From Rutidosis leptorrhynchoides (lineage: Eukaryota; Streptophyta; Magnoliopsida; Asterales; Asteraceae): a stretch of DNA of 64,000 bases. Below are positions 22,854-37,750 of this stretch, one piece after another. The stretch's first letter is position 1. Each line of letters opens with the position of its first letter. The stretch is from assembly GCF_046630445.1 (NCBI RefSeq), contig NC_092338.1, positions 15,786,001 to 15,850,000 on the forward strand, read 5' to 3'. The notes beneath the pieces are model-generated. The model saw only the letters and a program-made list of their open reading frames with translations. It ran no database searches and was not told the origin of the DNA. Position numbers and translations under genes: made by a program.

Positions 22854-23791
22854 CGTCGGCGAAACTCTATATTTTTAATTTATTTTTGTATAAATATATT
22901 TATATATATTTTTAGAAAAAAAAACATTTTTTTTAAACTCCACGACTCGCGGAGTTTGCAGGCTTAAAACTCCACGACTCGCGGAGCCGCCCTGACGCGC
23001 TGACAGAAACCCTATTTTTGCTTTAATTACGGAGTAATACTATTTATTATTATTTTTAAACCCTAATTACTTTATTAGTTTAATATAATTAGTTTTAATT
23101 TTTAATTAAATTGTATTTTAATTATAATTAGTTTTATTATATATAAAAATTAATACTTTTATAAAATAAATATAAAAATAATATTTTTTATAAAATTAGT
23201 AATTTTATCATTTTTGTATATTTTTAATTATTTAATCGTAATATTTGTATTTTTATCGTTCATATATAGTTTTAAGCTTAGTATTTTGCCGTAGCTTATT
23301 TTTATTTCTAGATTTTTAGGCTTTGCTGTAAAATTCCTTAAGTGCTTATTCCTTAGACTAAGATTTAGGTGCTTTAGAATTTTGCGACGCCGTTTTTTGC
23401 GCTATCTTTCTTACTTTTATTTTTCGACATTTTTCGACGCGCACTCTTTTTCTTTCTTATTTCTCGACACGCTAGTTTTTAGGACTTAGAAATTTTCTCT
23501 ATTTCTTATCTAATATCTCAGACGGAAAGAAAAATTATTTAAGTGATTAAATTAATGGACGTTGACAATTTTCTGCTTCGTAGTAATAGTTGGATTTGTT
23601 AGTGGCTGAATTGTGAGCTTCCGATTTAAAGGGTTCTGGCTCCCTGCTGCATCTTTTGGCTATTCGAAACGTGGGCAAAAGCAGAAAAGTCTATTAATTG
23701 GACAACTTATATAAGTTTTTCTATTTTTATAACTAATAGGATAATTACTAAATGCACCACATTGTAGCTAAAATTTGGCCATCGCAATAAA
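22854..23791 (+). other. Leader of the nested gypsy element, no gene seen
   Basis: An AT-rich leader of about 0.94 kb. It contains the ACTCCACGACTCGCGGAG hairpin pair (22938-22987). I see no reading frame that I would support. Confidence 0.6.
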
Positions 23792-24532
23792 ATGGAAAAT
23801 TTTGAAAACAAGGCTATGGAAACTCTTTTTGATATCCAAAATCAATTAAATCAATACTCTCAAACGGGTATTGATGACAATTCGTTCCGTCAATCTTGAA
23901 TCACGAATGACGAAACAATTACTGGTTGTGAAATCTGTGGAGATTATCACTCAACATGGGAATGTTATTATTACGTTCCTATGGAAAATTACGCACCCAC
24001 GGAACCTGAATGGAATGATTATGAAGAATACAATTCAAATTGGGATTATTGCCAAGAATATTTCCAAACTCAACAACCAGTAGACGAGGAAAATTACGTG
24101 TCTGAAAATTTATTAGACAATATGAAAATCAAACTCGAAGAACTCAATGCTCAAAATGAACAAATGAGAGAGTTTGTAAACCGGCAAGCTGAAACTCTAT
24201 CAGACTACACACCTGTTGATCTGAGGAGTATTGTGCAAGAAAATCTCATATCATCGAATTTTGATGAATTCGAGAGCTCCGAAATCACCAACTATCCCGA
24301 TGATACTTTTTATTCAGCTTTATCAATTTCACAACATATCGACACATTAGCCTCTACCGACGAAATCAACGATCCATCAATGGATGAAGAAGAAGAAGTA
24401 AGGATGACAAATTGGTACTCTTGGAAAAACGATAACGTTGAAAATTTTACCCCCGAGACCAAAATGGTGAGACCAATAAGTACCATTAATGAAGAAGAAT
24501 TTACTTTGATCCCGAAATTCACCATTCCATAA
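23792..24532 (+). pseudogene. Gag-like frame with zinc knuckle, one stop
   Basis: From the ATG at 23792 the frame reads MENFENKAMETLFDIQNQLNQ, meets one TGA near 23897, then continues open to 24532. After the stop it has a knuckle CEICGDYHSTWEC (CX2CX3HX4C), the form seen in Athila/Tat Gag. An acidic Asn/Gln/Tyr-rich stretch follows (YEEYNSNWDYCQEYF), then a helical segment (LLDNMKIKLEELNAQNEQ). The N-terminal capsid region is missing or very short. With the stop removed it would encode about 246 residues. It is probably a Gag C-terminal remnant that binds RNA; the function is inferred from the knuckle only. Confidence 0.6.
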
Positions 24533-24622
24533 CCTTCCAACCCAATATTCTCAATAGACAATTCATCCACCGGAAATGAACTACGAGCTGTAACAGATAA
24601 TGACACCTCGAATTTCACCCAA

Positions 24623-24940
24623 TTGGGTAATAGAGGTGAAACCTTTGATCCCGAGAATGAACGGAAGGAAACATTAGAAATTGTCCACCCTATAATATGT
24701 ATGTCGGTGTATATCGATCCATTTGACCAAGAACCAGAAAAGAGACATATCCATTTACTAAAAGCTACAGTTAAAAAAGAATTAAGTAGTGACGATCAGG
24801 TGAGTCTAAACTTTAAACCCATTGATATATTATACACCACCCGAGATGTAAATAACTGGCTCACTATTTTAATTCGTGGAACTTATTCTACCGACTTCAC
24901 ATGTCGTCAGCTAAGTATGGGGAAGTCTAACCCCACTTAA
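24623..24940 (+). CDS. Unassigned ORF in the nested gypsy interior
   Basis: A 105-codon frame. I do not recognise a family. It is mixed-charge, without a signal peptide, membrane span or zinc motif. The segment DVNNWLTILIRGTYSTDFTC is the most protein-like part. It follows the Gag-like frame by 90 bp and precedes a long non-coding stretch. It may be decayed element coding sequence or chance. Confidence 0.3.
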   Translation: MGNRGETFDPENERKETLEIVHPIICMSVYIDPFDQEPEKRHIHLLKATVKKELSSDDQVSLNFKPIDILYTTRDVNNWLTILIRGTYSTDFTCRQLSMGKSNPT

Positions 24941-26911
24941 CGTTAAATTAAGGGTTCGGGTTAGTGCATAACTCGTTAATAAAAATGCATGATTAGGGTA
25001 AAAGACGCTTTTTCAAATATTAGTAAACAGTTCAGAAAAGCAGCCGTTTTTGAAAAAAAAAAACATGTGTGATAAGACAAGAAGGAATGAACGATGAGGC
25101 GCGCTATCTATCATTCGATGAGCTTTGTAACTACAAATCTATGGTATCTTTAACTACTTTTCTACACTAATCACCCTCATGAATTTATAATTATAGTCTG
25201 ATTTCATGCAAATGAGGGCATTGCATGATCTCAAGTGTGGGGAAGGGTTATAAATTCTCTCGGGTTTATACTTGGTTTATTTGCCAAATTTTATGAAAAT
25301 TTGAAAAATTTTCAACTAAATGAATTCAAAATCATGTTTATACATATTTATGAACGATGAAAATTAGGTGTTAATACCGAAATTATCGTTACCTCGGAAA
25401 GGACATAAATGGAGAAACACCCTAAAAACGCTTGAATTCATTTAAAATGGAATAAAGGAGAATAAAAAGGCAAAGAAAGAAACTAAGTGTGGGGAGAATG
25501 TACCTAGTTATTCAATTAAAAACTATCTAGCACATGTTTCTGTAAAGTTTATTGCAGGTGCTTTTGTTTTGGACTAAATTAACTATTTTACCCGATGAAA
25601 GAAAAGAAAAGATGGATCTACACGATGAATCAATTCCATCATTAAAAGGAAGTAAAGTCTTCCTAAAAAGACACGCACCTCTTGATTTAGGTCAAGAAGT
25701 TGTCGCCCAGACCAGCTGTAGGTTGACGAAAAATCTAGAAAAGTCATCTCTAAAATCAGCAGGAAATCCACGGACCTCAGCATCAAACAGGGTCGCCATG
25801 TGGTCAGACTTATCATAACCATGAGAGGATCTGTCTCGTAAAATGGAAAGAGCGTCGTGAAAATTAGCTTGATAAGACTAATGAATCAGATCCCCAGAAA
25901 GGATAATCTCCTTAAAGATTAAAAATCAGCTTTTAAGACTGATATTACTCAATCCTTGAGATTGACCTTAAAGATTGAGAATTCAAACTCATGGAATTCA
26001 ATGATATCTAAACTCGAACTTGAACGAGAAAATATTTTGATCAAAATTACAAACCGATTTGTTTTCTGAAAACCCATTTTTAATGCGTTCATTACCATTG
26101 AACGTAAAATCCTAGGAATTCACCTGGAATTCATTAGGTCACCTGAACCAAATCGGGTGTCAACCGTAAGAACGGTGATTGCATAGCATGGTCGGAGACA
26201 GGACCTTGTGCCAGATCGAAAAAATCATAGGATGATCTTTACTATTGCTCCTACAAAGGATAGTAATAGCATCCGACACGTTTTTGGACCATAATCAAAT
26301 GCATGTCATTAGACATTGCCTTAACAGTTGCTTGTTCATCGCTTTCCTTTACAACCGGACGGTAGTTTGTCGAAAGGTAATATACGGGACAAGTGAACTG
26401 GACGTGTTGCTTTCCTAATACAAGGTTAGCAAGTGGGTAACACAAAACCACAAGTGTTGAGCTAAAATTTTCAAATCTAAAACCCACACAACCCACAAAA
26501 ATAATTTGCAAACACCGGTGAAGGGTTATTCCGGAAAACTTATCTAGGGTAAAAGCTAGATTGAATTTTCAAAAGATCAGATGTTTTCATAAAGATCCAA
26601 TTTCCTTAAGGATCTACATTTTCATAGTCATGTGGGACTGTAAACCGCCTTTCAAATGTGCACTTTGCTTTGGAAACCGAAAGTAAATCGGCTATTTGAT
26701 TGCAAGCGTCGTTGACCTAAACCCGAGGCAACTGTGGATGACACACCCACCTTTAACCATGGTTCTATCGTTACTACCATTGTTTATACCACCATATCAA
26801 AATCACTGATGTACAAAGTGTGAAGAATAAAGAAGTGATTCGTGTGATGTATTATATTATTTCAAGTTATGTATTGCTTGAGGACAAGCAACGTTCAAGT
26901 ATGGGGATATT
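24941..26911 (+). other. Non-coding 3' interior of the nested gypsy element
   Basis: About 2 kb with no RT, integrase or envelope signal. Phrases such as AAGTGTGGGGA (about 25230, 25485) resemble repeated polypurine tracts. The true tract, AAGTATGGGGATATT, ends at the 3' LTR. A frame at 25552-25818 is not supported. Confidence 0.6.
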
Positions 26912-28859
<1,948 letters not shown>

Positions 28860-28864
28860 AATGT

Positions 28865-31770
28865 CATTATGCTCCTAGTATTATGAGCAATGTAATTTCA
28901 GTTTCTCTTTTGAAAAATGTTGGTTTTGAACTTACATTTACGCACTTTGGTATTTCAATTTCTAAGAATAATGTATTTTATTTTAATGCTATTTCACGTG
29001 ATGGTATTTTTGAAATTGATATACATGGTGTTATTTCAAATAATAATTCTGTATATACCTGTACTGCCAAACGAGTCAAGCAAGACTTGAATAATACCTA
29101 TCTATGGCATTGTCGTCTTGGTCATATAAATAAACAACGCATTTCAAAACTCCAATCAGATGGAATATTGAAATCAACTGGATCTGAGTCATTTGATATA
29201 TGCGATTCATGTTTATGTGGAAAGATGACAAAAGCTCCTTTCTCCAGTTTAGGTGAAAGAGCTAAAGATCTTTTAGGACTAATACATACTGATGTGTGTG
29301 GCCCTTTTAGAACTATGTCTAGAAATGGCGAAACATACTTCGTTACATTTACTGATGATTATAGTAGATATGGTTATGTTTACTTGCTGAAACATAAACA
29401 TGAAGTTTTTGAAACATTCAAAATCTTCCAAAATGAAGTAGAGAATCAACTTGGAAAGACCATTAAAGCCCTTCGCTCTGATCAGGGAGGGGAATATATG
29501 AGTCAAGAGTTTTTGGACCACCTGAAGAATCATGGGATTGTCTCACAATTCACTCCACCTTACACACCACAGCACAATGGTGTTTCTGAACGGAGGAATC
29601 GAACTTTACTTGATATGGTTCGATCTATGATGAGTCTAACTACTCTACCGATGTATTTTTGGGGTTATGCATTAGAGTCTGCTGCATGCATACTCAATAT
29701 GGTTCCAACCAAGAAGGTAGAAAAGACACCATATGAGTTATGGCAAGGAAAGAGTCCTAAGTTGTCTTATTTGAAAGTCTGGAGTTGTGAAGCGTATGTG
29801 AAAACGTGACACTTCAAACAAGTTAGAACCCAGAGGTATCAAATGTCACTTTGTGGGATACCCAAAGGAAACAATGGGTTACTACTTTTACTACCAAGAT
29901 GAAAACAAAGTGTTTACTGCTCGGTTTGCTGAATTCTTTGAAAGAGATCTTCTATTACAAGAAGTCAGTGGGAGTAAAGTAGATCTTGAGGAAATTCAAG
30001 AATCATAAAGTAACATACCTTCTGAAGGCACTAGCCAACCGCACATTGAAGCTGGACACACTGTTGGTGAGCCAGAACGTATTGCACCTATACTTCGTAG
30101 ATCTAATAGAACCCTTCATCAACACGAGAGGTTAAATCTTCTGATTAATTCAGATGAACCTCATCTAGGGGATTATGATGAACCCTCTAGCTATGGTGAA
30201 GCCATGTCAGATCCACAATCTAATAAATGGGGAGATGTTATGAAGGTAGAGATGCAGTCCATGAAAGATAATCAAGTATGGGACTTGATTGATCTTCCAC
30301 CCAATTGCAAGACAGTGGGCAGTAAATGGGTCTTCAAGAAGAAGGCTGAGATTGACGGTAATGTAAACACTTTTAAGGCTCGATTGGTGGCAAATGGTTA
30401 TACTCAAACTCAAGGAATTGATTATGAGAAAACTTTTTTCACCAGTCGCGAGCATTAAATCAATTAGGATACTTATTGTCATAGCTGCTTTTCATGATTA
30501 TGAAATATGGCAAATGGATGTCAAAACTGCTTTCCTGAATGGCGACCTAAGCGAGGACGTATATACGGTTCAGCCGGAAGGGTTTGTGAATCCTAAGCAT
30601 CCTACTAAAGTATGCAAGCTTCTAAAATCTATTTGTAGATTAAATCAAGCATCCAGGAGCTGGAATCTTAAGTTTGATCAGAAAATAAAAGAGTTTGGTT
30701 TTTCTCAAAACTAAGATGAGCACTGTGTTTACATTAGAGCTAGTGGGAGCAAAGTTGTCTTCTTGATCTTGTATGTTGATGACATACTACTTATTGGAAA
30801 TGACATTCCAACTTTGCAAGATGTCAAATCTTGGCTTGGAAAATGTTTTGCCATGAAAGATCTTGGAGAAGCTAAGTATATTCTAGGAGTCAAGATCTAT
30901 AGAAATAGATCCAAAAGGCTTATTGGTTTGAGTCAAAGTACATACATTGACAAAATCTTACGAAGATTTAACATGCAAAACTCCAAGCGCGGAGCATTGC
31001 CCATGCAAAAAGGCATAACCTTGAGCAAGTCTCAAAGTCCTATCACACCTGATGAGATAAGACGAATGAAATGTGTTCTGTATGCTCCGGCTATATGATC
31101 CAATACGTATGCCATGTTATGTACTAGACCTGATGTCTCGTTAGCCTTGAGTTTGACGAGTCGTTATCAACAGAATCCAGGTGAAGAACATTGGATTGCT
31201 GTTAAGAGCATTCTTAAGTATTTGCGGAGAACTAAAGATATGTTCTTGATTTACGGTGGTTTGGAAGAAGAGTTGAGTATTAGATGTTATACAGATGCTA
31301 GTTTCCAAACTGATCAAGATGATTCTCAATCCCAGTCAGGGTATGTTTTTGTCATGAATGGCGGGGCAGTTGATTGAAGAAGCTCAAAGCAGAGCACAGT
31401 TGCACAGTCTACAACGGAAGCAGAATACATTGCTGCCTCAGAAGCTGCTCAAGAAGCTGTCCAGATTAGGAAGTTTATTGCTGAACTCGGAGTAGTTCCT
31501 AGCATTGAATCCCCTATGGAAATGTACTGTGATAATTCAAGTGCTATTATACTTGCGAAAGAATCACGTGTACGTAAAGGTAGCAGACACATTCTTCGAA
31601 AGTTTGACTACATTCAAGAAGTCATTGAGAGGAATGATATTAGTATTCTTAAGGTTCATACATATGATAATGTGGCTGACCCGTTCATGAAGCCCATGAC
31701 ACACAACAAGCATGATGATCATGCTAATAGTATTGGACTTCGTTATGATGCTGATCTTTTTAATTTGTAA
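28865..31770 (+). pseudogene. Copia integrase, reverse transcriptase and RNase H, broken
   Basis: The copia pol resumes after the nested element. The integrase (28883-29809) has the zinc motif (WHCRLGHINKQRI, then CDSCLCGK) and DDE residues in LIHTDVCGP, FTDDYSRYGYVYLL and GEYMSQEF. A stop follows near 29809. RT begins WVFKKKAEIDG near 30325, shifts frame near 30430, and continues with QMDVKTAFLNGDL. The catalytic LYVDDILLIG is at about 30765-30795. RNase H has YTDASF near 31290, then STVAQSTTEAEYIAASEA and YCDNSSAI. Stops lie at 30712, 31096 and 31375. All enzymes are identifiable and all are disrupted. Confidence 0.9.
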
Positions 31771-32610
31771 TTTAGTATTTGGATATTTTTGGAACATTAA
31801 GCAGTTTTATCTTAATCAATTGATATATAGTTGGTATGATCAGTTTAATTTATATCATTGTGTTCTATATTAGCATGTTTAATCCAAGAATAATTGTTGA
31901 TTATTCAAAATCTCCATAATTGATCATGTTATGGGAATAACATGAATTAAGATTAATATGAATTTTTGGTTATATTTATTGATGATAAATAGTTAACTTG
32001 TAGAGACCAAAATTCATATGTATTCACTGATGATGAATATTGGAATGACCCATCCGAGATGTCACTACATGGATCGTTGTCAGTAGTGAATCTTTTAGTG
32101 ATTATATCTTTATTTCCTTAGACTTGAGATGCACGCCGGTTTCGATGTGTAGAATATTGTACTTTGATATGGTTAAATGTTGTCCTGAATAAGGCTGTAA
32201 CAAAGGCCATTATTGGGTATAATGTAAAGCTCGTGAGAGACACGTGTATGCAATATAGGATTTGTTCCTCCAAAAATTTTGGAGTTAGATACTTTTGAGC
32301 TCCTCGATGAATGAATAAGATATTTGTGTGGCCGCAGGGGGTGCAATTAAGATAATACTTAATTAATTTGGTGATCTAATTCAATTCTAAGATCGAGAAA
32401 TAAAATTGTTAAACAAATGAGAATGACCGATGATCCATATCTCAAGTTTAACTAAAGTATCTGAAACAAAGGGACAAATGATATTTAGCACTTACTACAA
32501 GGAGTATTGAGAAACTACCCTCACATGAATTTCGGGATAATGACGTGTTACTAGACGCTATCCATTATTTGTATAGTTACTTGGTGTTGTAAAATGCACA
32601 AGTGGGAGTC
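31771..32610 (+). other. Copia 3' untranslated interior and polypurine tract
   Basis: About 0.84 kb with no gene. It ends in AAGTGGGAGTC (32600-32610), the polypurine tract touching the 3' LTR. Confidence 0.7.
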
Positions 32611-33439
32611 TGTAGGATTAATGTGCAAGGTACAACATATAACTATATGGCTAAATTCATTTGAGCCTTCGGGATCACACATATATACACCTAGACGTCA
32701 AAAGAAATATATATATGATGTATATGATGTATATATATTACTCAAGTAACAAAACAAATTAAAATGCTTAATTGAATTAATTAATTAATTGGATGATAAT
32801 ATATATTATATCTTTACCTTGTGATGATATATACGATATAAAGAAAAATAAACAAATCAAATATTATGCAATGGTTGCTACCTACCTTGATTCATTCTAA
32901 ATAATAGACAACTCTATTATTAAGAACTCTATTATTAAGAACTCTATTATTACGAACTCTATTATTACATCTCATTCTTTATCTTTGGTTTCTTATATAT
33001 GTCATCATATACATACTTCATAAGTTAACGATTCAAAAATGCAAAGTGAAATCGTATGAGGAGTATTATTTTAATTGTTTCACACAATTAATCAAGGGTT
33101 GATTAATTTGTTACTTGAGTTCGGACTAGCATCCGTTAACATTGCTTGTAAGTGTAGTGGACTATCCAAAGAGACGGTCATACCTTTTGATCATAAGTTT
33201 CTCTCCGTCTCATCAATTTCTCCAAGTAAGGTATATCGTTAACTCCTCCTTTATTTTATATTCATGACAATTATTATGGTGTAACTGGATCATTGGAAAA
33301 GATTAATCGTGTGAAAGTTTCATTAAATAAGTGATTATTTAATCTTGTAAAATTTTGTTCATAAAATAATAAAAGATTATTATTTTAACTATCTGTTGCG
33401 TTAATCTGAATTGTTAAAAGTACACACGATTTTCCATCA
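32611..33439 (+). repeat. Copia 3' LTR (829 bp)
   Basis: It begins TGTAGGATTAATGTGC and ends TTTTCCATCA. It has a single copy of the segment that is duplicated in the 5' LTR. GTTAT follows as TSD. Confidence 0.9.
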
Positions 33440-33444
33440 GTTAT

Positions 33445-34333
33445 CAAGGTTACTAAACTTAGATTTACTCCACTCCTTTAAAGCCAACTTGACATTCTTT
33501 AATCTATCCCTAAACATGCAATCTTTCCTATGGCTCCGAATTGGTTGATTCCAAGCTTCTCGGATTACCTCATCCACCTCGATATGATTGAACCACTCAT
33601 CAAAGACCTTGAAAGGTTTTGGTCCATAGTCAATGACCTTGTCTCTAATAATTAAAGGACAGTGATCCGAAAGATTTCTATCCAAGGCAATAACCGAAAG
33701 ATCATCCCAAATATTAATAAAGTTATCCGTGACCAAAAACCTATCGAACTTACTTAACTTCAACCCATCGTCACTTATTCGAGTGAACTTTCTCCTATTA
33801 ATTGGAATTTCAATTAAATTGTTCCTCAAAATAAACTCGTTAAATCTATCAGCTCGACATTTATGAAATTGAGAATTCAAACGATCCGAACTAGTTCTTA
33901 CTTCGTTGAAATCGCCACATAAAAGCCACGCGGAATCAATGCTATTTAAAAGTTTACCCAACAATTCCCACATCAATTTTTTGCCTCGATCATTATGGGG
34001 CCCATAGACATTAACTATTGTAGATTTCACACCGGTATTCCTCCACTTACCCTTAATAGCTAAGAAGAAATCATGAGTCATGAAACTATCCACTTCAAAC
34101 TCACATTTATCCCAAATTACTAGTAACCCCCCTGATTTACCCATCACCTCCTTTTGAAGAAAACCACAATTTGCATCCCCCCATAAGGCATGTATCAAAG
34201 ACTCCGAAACAACTTTACATTTGGTTTCTTGAAAAACCGCAATACTAGGCCTTTCCTTTATACATATATTACGCACCCACCCAAATTTCCCTTTAACCGC
34301 AAATCCTCGAACATTTAATGATAAAATCTTCAT
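33445..34333 (-). pseudogene. LINE ORF2 N-terminus: AP endonuclease
   Basis: The frame from the ATG at 34333 (MKILSLNVRGF) is a near-complete L1 endonuclease that nicks target DNA. Its motifs are LNVRGF (metal-site Asn), FQETK (Glu), VNVYGPH, LLCGDFNEVR (Asp/Asn) and SDHCPL (Asp/His). The endonuclease part shows no stop. The frame is open upstream to 34396, but MKILSLNV is the usual LINE start. At FSNLDN it is cut by the copia element. The protein resumes at 17048 with EIKDLQMEAMDW, and the TSD GTTAT encodes part of that junction. Confidence 0.9.
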
Positions 34334-34371
34334 TAAAAAACAAGAATAAAATGACATACGGGACAAAGGAC

Positions 34372-36827
34372 TTACTGTGGGATTGAGGTAGACCACCTCA
34401 ATCCGATTCGTTCCCCGTAATTCCTCACCTCATCACTGCCCATTGACCTATCCGGGATATCTTGCGAATCTGGATTACTTACCTTAATGCCCTTATCGCC
34501 CTTATTTTTCTTCTTCCCAGTATTACCACAAGTTTTGCATATATACGAATCGCACCGCAGTTTCCTTTTGAATCTCATAACCCTTGAGGATGCCCTACAA
34601 TTAGTCATCCCTAGTAGATAACACTCACTACAATATGAAACTTCAACCGTCTTCGTGCTCCTTCTATTCCTTTTTTATTTCCTTTTGGTTCCCGTGTTCG
34701 TCTGATTTAATTGTTCCTGGACAGAACCTGAGCAATCCTTGATGTCCATTTGACTATCATTATTGGACTCCTGAGATTGATTAACGTTTGGCCCAATATC
34801 AGGCCCAGTATCACTTGAACTATAACCATTCTGTTTTGAGCCATTAATATCCACACAATTGGGCTTAGAGGTCAGTTTTGAGCTAGGCCCAATATCAGGC
34901 CTGGTATCCTTTTGCTTTGGGCATGAACTAAACTTTTTTGAGGACTGAATTTTTCTATCAGCATTTATAACTCGATCCAGAGTAGGAGAATTGCATGGGT
35001 TTGTCGATTGGCTATCCCCACAACTCGCTTGGTTATCCTCACAACACGCTCCCACCCCTATTTTATTATTAGGGTTAGCCTCATAATTATCTTTTACATT
35101 GGAATACCCACAATCACCAACATCTTTCTCGTTAGTCTCCCCAACCACCTCATCATCATTGAAATTGTTATCAGCAAAACCAAAATTACCAGACTCTTCA
35201 TCTTCAATATTCAAATCCCTTGCATCACCCTGATATTTCATCTTCACCGGAGCTTCATCATCGGAGTTTTTTACAAACTCAACATCTTCATCATCACTCT
35301 TAAGGATTTCTTTATAGAGACTAAATTCATCATCAACAAACTTTGGAATTCTGTCCCCATCAAACTTTGGACTCAATAAAATCAGTGTCGTTGAGACATC
35401 CAGACGAATCCGAATCATGTTCACTTAATTCACAGCACTTATGACCATACTTGCGACCGCAGACTCCCACGACACTATTCTTCTTAACTTGCTTCACTTC
35501 TTTTATCACATTAATGAAATAGACCTTGGACTTGTATATGAGTTTTAAAGAATCATTAACAATCTCTAGATCATTAAGCTTGACGAAAACTCTTCCATTT
35601 AAAAGAGTTTGGTTTCCAGTGATTGAACAATTCTCTAGGAGATAACTTGTCCCGTACCATTCAGCGATCGAGGAAAATGTATTTTCATTCCAACAAGGTA
35701 GGGGTACTCCAGTAATCGTTAACCAAGACATTCGACCTTCAGGCCAATTGTCTAAATCCCACAAAACTCGTTTTTGAATCCATTTGCTCAATGGATGGTT
35801 GGATTCCAATGCTTCTTTCGCTTTCTCAGATGATGGAAAAACCAGTAGAGGACTGAGACCCCCTAATCTTTTGACATCAATAAACCTTCAGCTCCAATAA
35901 TCGATTCAAAGTTGGACATGATATCAAAAGTTTTTGCCTCACCAACAATAGCCCTACTCAACAACTCGTTGTTATTCTCACAAGTATCCTCACCCACATG
36001 AATGGTCTTATTTTTCTTCACTTCCTCTCTGCCCGAAGCCAGACCACCATGGGTATTTTGTGCACTCCTTCGATCATTGAGTTCATTCCTAAGATCTCTT
36101 CGACCCAATACATCTGTAAAGGATCTGCCATCATGATATCTATTAGCATCAAAACCCCCACTGTTCTTCTTGGGAGGAATCTGATCAGTTTGTATGGGAG
36201 CTTGAACCGTCGCATTGAAGATCTTAATCTATAGATCGTTAAACTTAATTGTTTCTAAGGATTTTAGTAGCACGTTTTTATCCTTGACATCCGCAAATCG
36301 AACAAAAGCAAATCTCTTGCCATTGTTCAGCCTCTTTACAGGTAGGGGTGTTCATTCGGTCGGTTTACGGTTTACGTGGTTTATTCGGGTTGGTTTATTT
36401 GGTTTTTAAGAATTTTTTTGAGAACCAATAACCAAACCAAATTTGACAAAACCAAACCAATCCAACCAAATAATAAATCGGTTTACATGGATCGGTTTCG
36501 GTTTGAACCAAATTAAGTCTTACATATAAAAACATGTGTAGTTTTTTTATAACCCATATTTGGTAATATCAATGAACTGTAGTTATAACTTGCAAACACC
36601 ATAAGCAATATAAAGTGAAATCTAAACTAAATTTGTACAACAATCACCATCAGCTCAAAAATTAAAAACGAAACCGGAAGGAACTAAGCTTCCACTTTCA
36701 ACATATATATATAAATTCAATTGTTGAAGTAATATCAAACCAATAAAACAAACTTAAACAAGAACAAATAAACGATAATCCAAACTTCAAATCCAAAATA
36801 AAATTAAATATTAATAAATTAAATATT

Positions 36828-36874
<47 letters not shown>

Positions 36875-37349
36875 ATAAATAGTTGTATAATTCGGTATTT
36901 CGGTTTGAAACCAAATGTACATTTTACAAACCAAAACCAAACCAAAAACCATTGATATTTTCGGTTGAAACCAAAAACCAAACCAAAACCAAATAAGCCA
37001 ACCCAATTTAACCAAATCAATTTGTGTCGGTCGGTTCCATGGTCGAAACTGTTTAATTTAACCAAAAACCGTTGATATTTTCGGTTGAAACCAAAAACCA
37101 AACCAAACCAAATAAGCCATTGTTCAGCCTCTTTACAGGAATGAAAACATCCCTCACCGACCCGTATTTTTTGAACAGCTTCCAAAAATCTATGACCTTC
37201 AAGTCCTCCGAAAAATTGAAAAACATGAACGATGTTAACCGATTTCGATTTGACCACCCGTTGTTCTTTCCTTCATAGATGCCGTTGTGCCGCCTTCTAA
37301 CTCCATCCGTGTTTACCCTAGCCGTGCTCTCTCTCTCTCTCTCTCTCAC
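34372..37349 (-). pseudogene. LINE ORF1: RRM-like and DUF4283-like protein, frameshifted
   Basis: Read from 37349 leftward: an RRM-like domain (FMFFNFSEDLK, then LFKKYGSVRDVFIP), interrupted by the insert at 36343-37115. It resumes with RFAFVRFADV and a variable linker. A DUF4283-like block follows (LLSRAIVGEAKTF, then WIQKRVLWDLDNWPEGRMSW and GRVFVKLND). An acidic Ser/Asp/Asn-rich tail ends near 34675, and a short Cys-containing segment (CDSYICKTCGN) at about 34540 closes the region. RRM-type ORF1 proteins of plant LINEs bind element RNA (family knowledge). Frameshifts lie near 35865 and 35370, and there are stops near 36235 and 34675. Confidence 0.78.
36343..37115. mobile_element. 773-bp AT-rich insert in LINE ORF1, flanked by a 24-bp direct repeat
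   Basis: The 24 bp at 36319-36342 recur exactly at 37116-37139; they belong to the RRM coding sequence, so one copy is a duplication. The insert begins TAGGGGTGTTCA and is full of GGTTT/AAACC runs (CGGTTT, AACCAAACC), with an (AT)n run at 36836-36872. It has no coding capacity. The start resembles some hAT ends, but no matching right end is seen and the duplication is far longer than 8 bp. Its class is unknown. Confidence 0.6.
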
Positions 37350-37398
37350 TTTCTCTCTCTATTTTTTCTCTCTCACACATTTTTCCTTATTAAGATGC

Positions 37399-37416
37399 AC
37401 ATCCTGAAGGCTAATT
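37399..37416. repeat. LINE target-site duplication, right copy
   Basis: Identical to 5361-5378. It marks the 5' end of the minus-strand LINE. Confidence 0.85.
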
Positions 37417-37743
37417 ACGGAGGATATCTTGTCTGCTAAAAACTTACATACCATTGCTCCGTGTCTATAGTTTCTTGTATGTCTTATTGGGAATCTCTTT
37501 TCTCATCTCTCATCTATTACTATATCTCTTATGGAAACTACTTCACTTGATCAACCCTCACATTTCATGGGATGTGCATTATGCACAGCGAAAACATTGC
37601 TTATATAATGAATCATCATCCCACTTGCAGTAATATGTAACAAATTTAGAGCGCACCGTTTTATAGAATTTCATTAGTTACAATTTTCACCGATCAAATT
37701 TTAAATGTACCCACTAAAGTCATTTCTAACTGGTTAAACAACA
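37417..37743. other. Intergenic segment, no gene seen
   Basis: Pre-LINE genomic sequence. The only notable part is 37598-37630, which nearly repeats the 5' end of the receptor-kinase gene at 40177-40209. Confidence 0.5.
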
Positions 37744-37750
37744 TAGTAAT

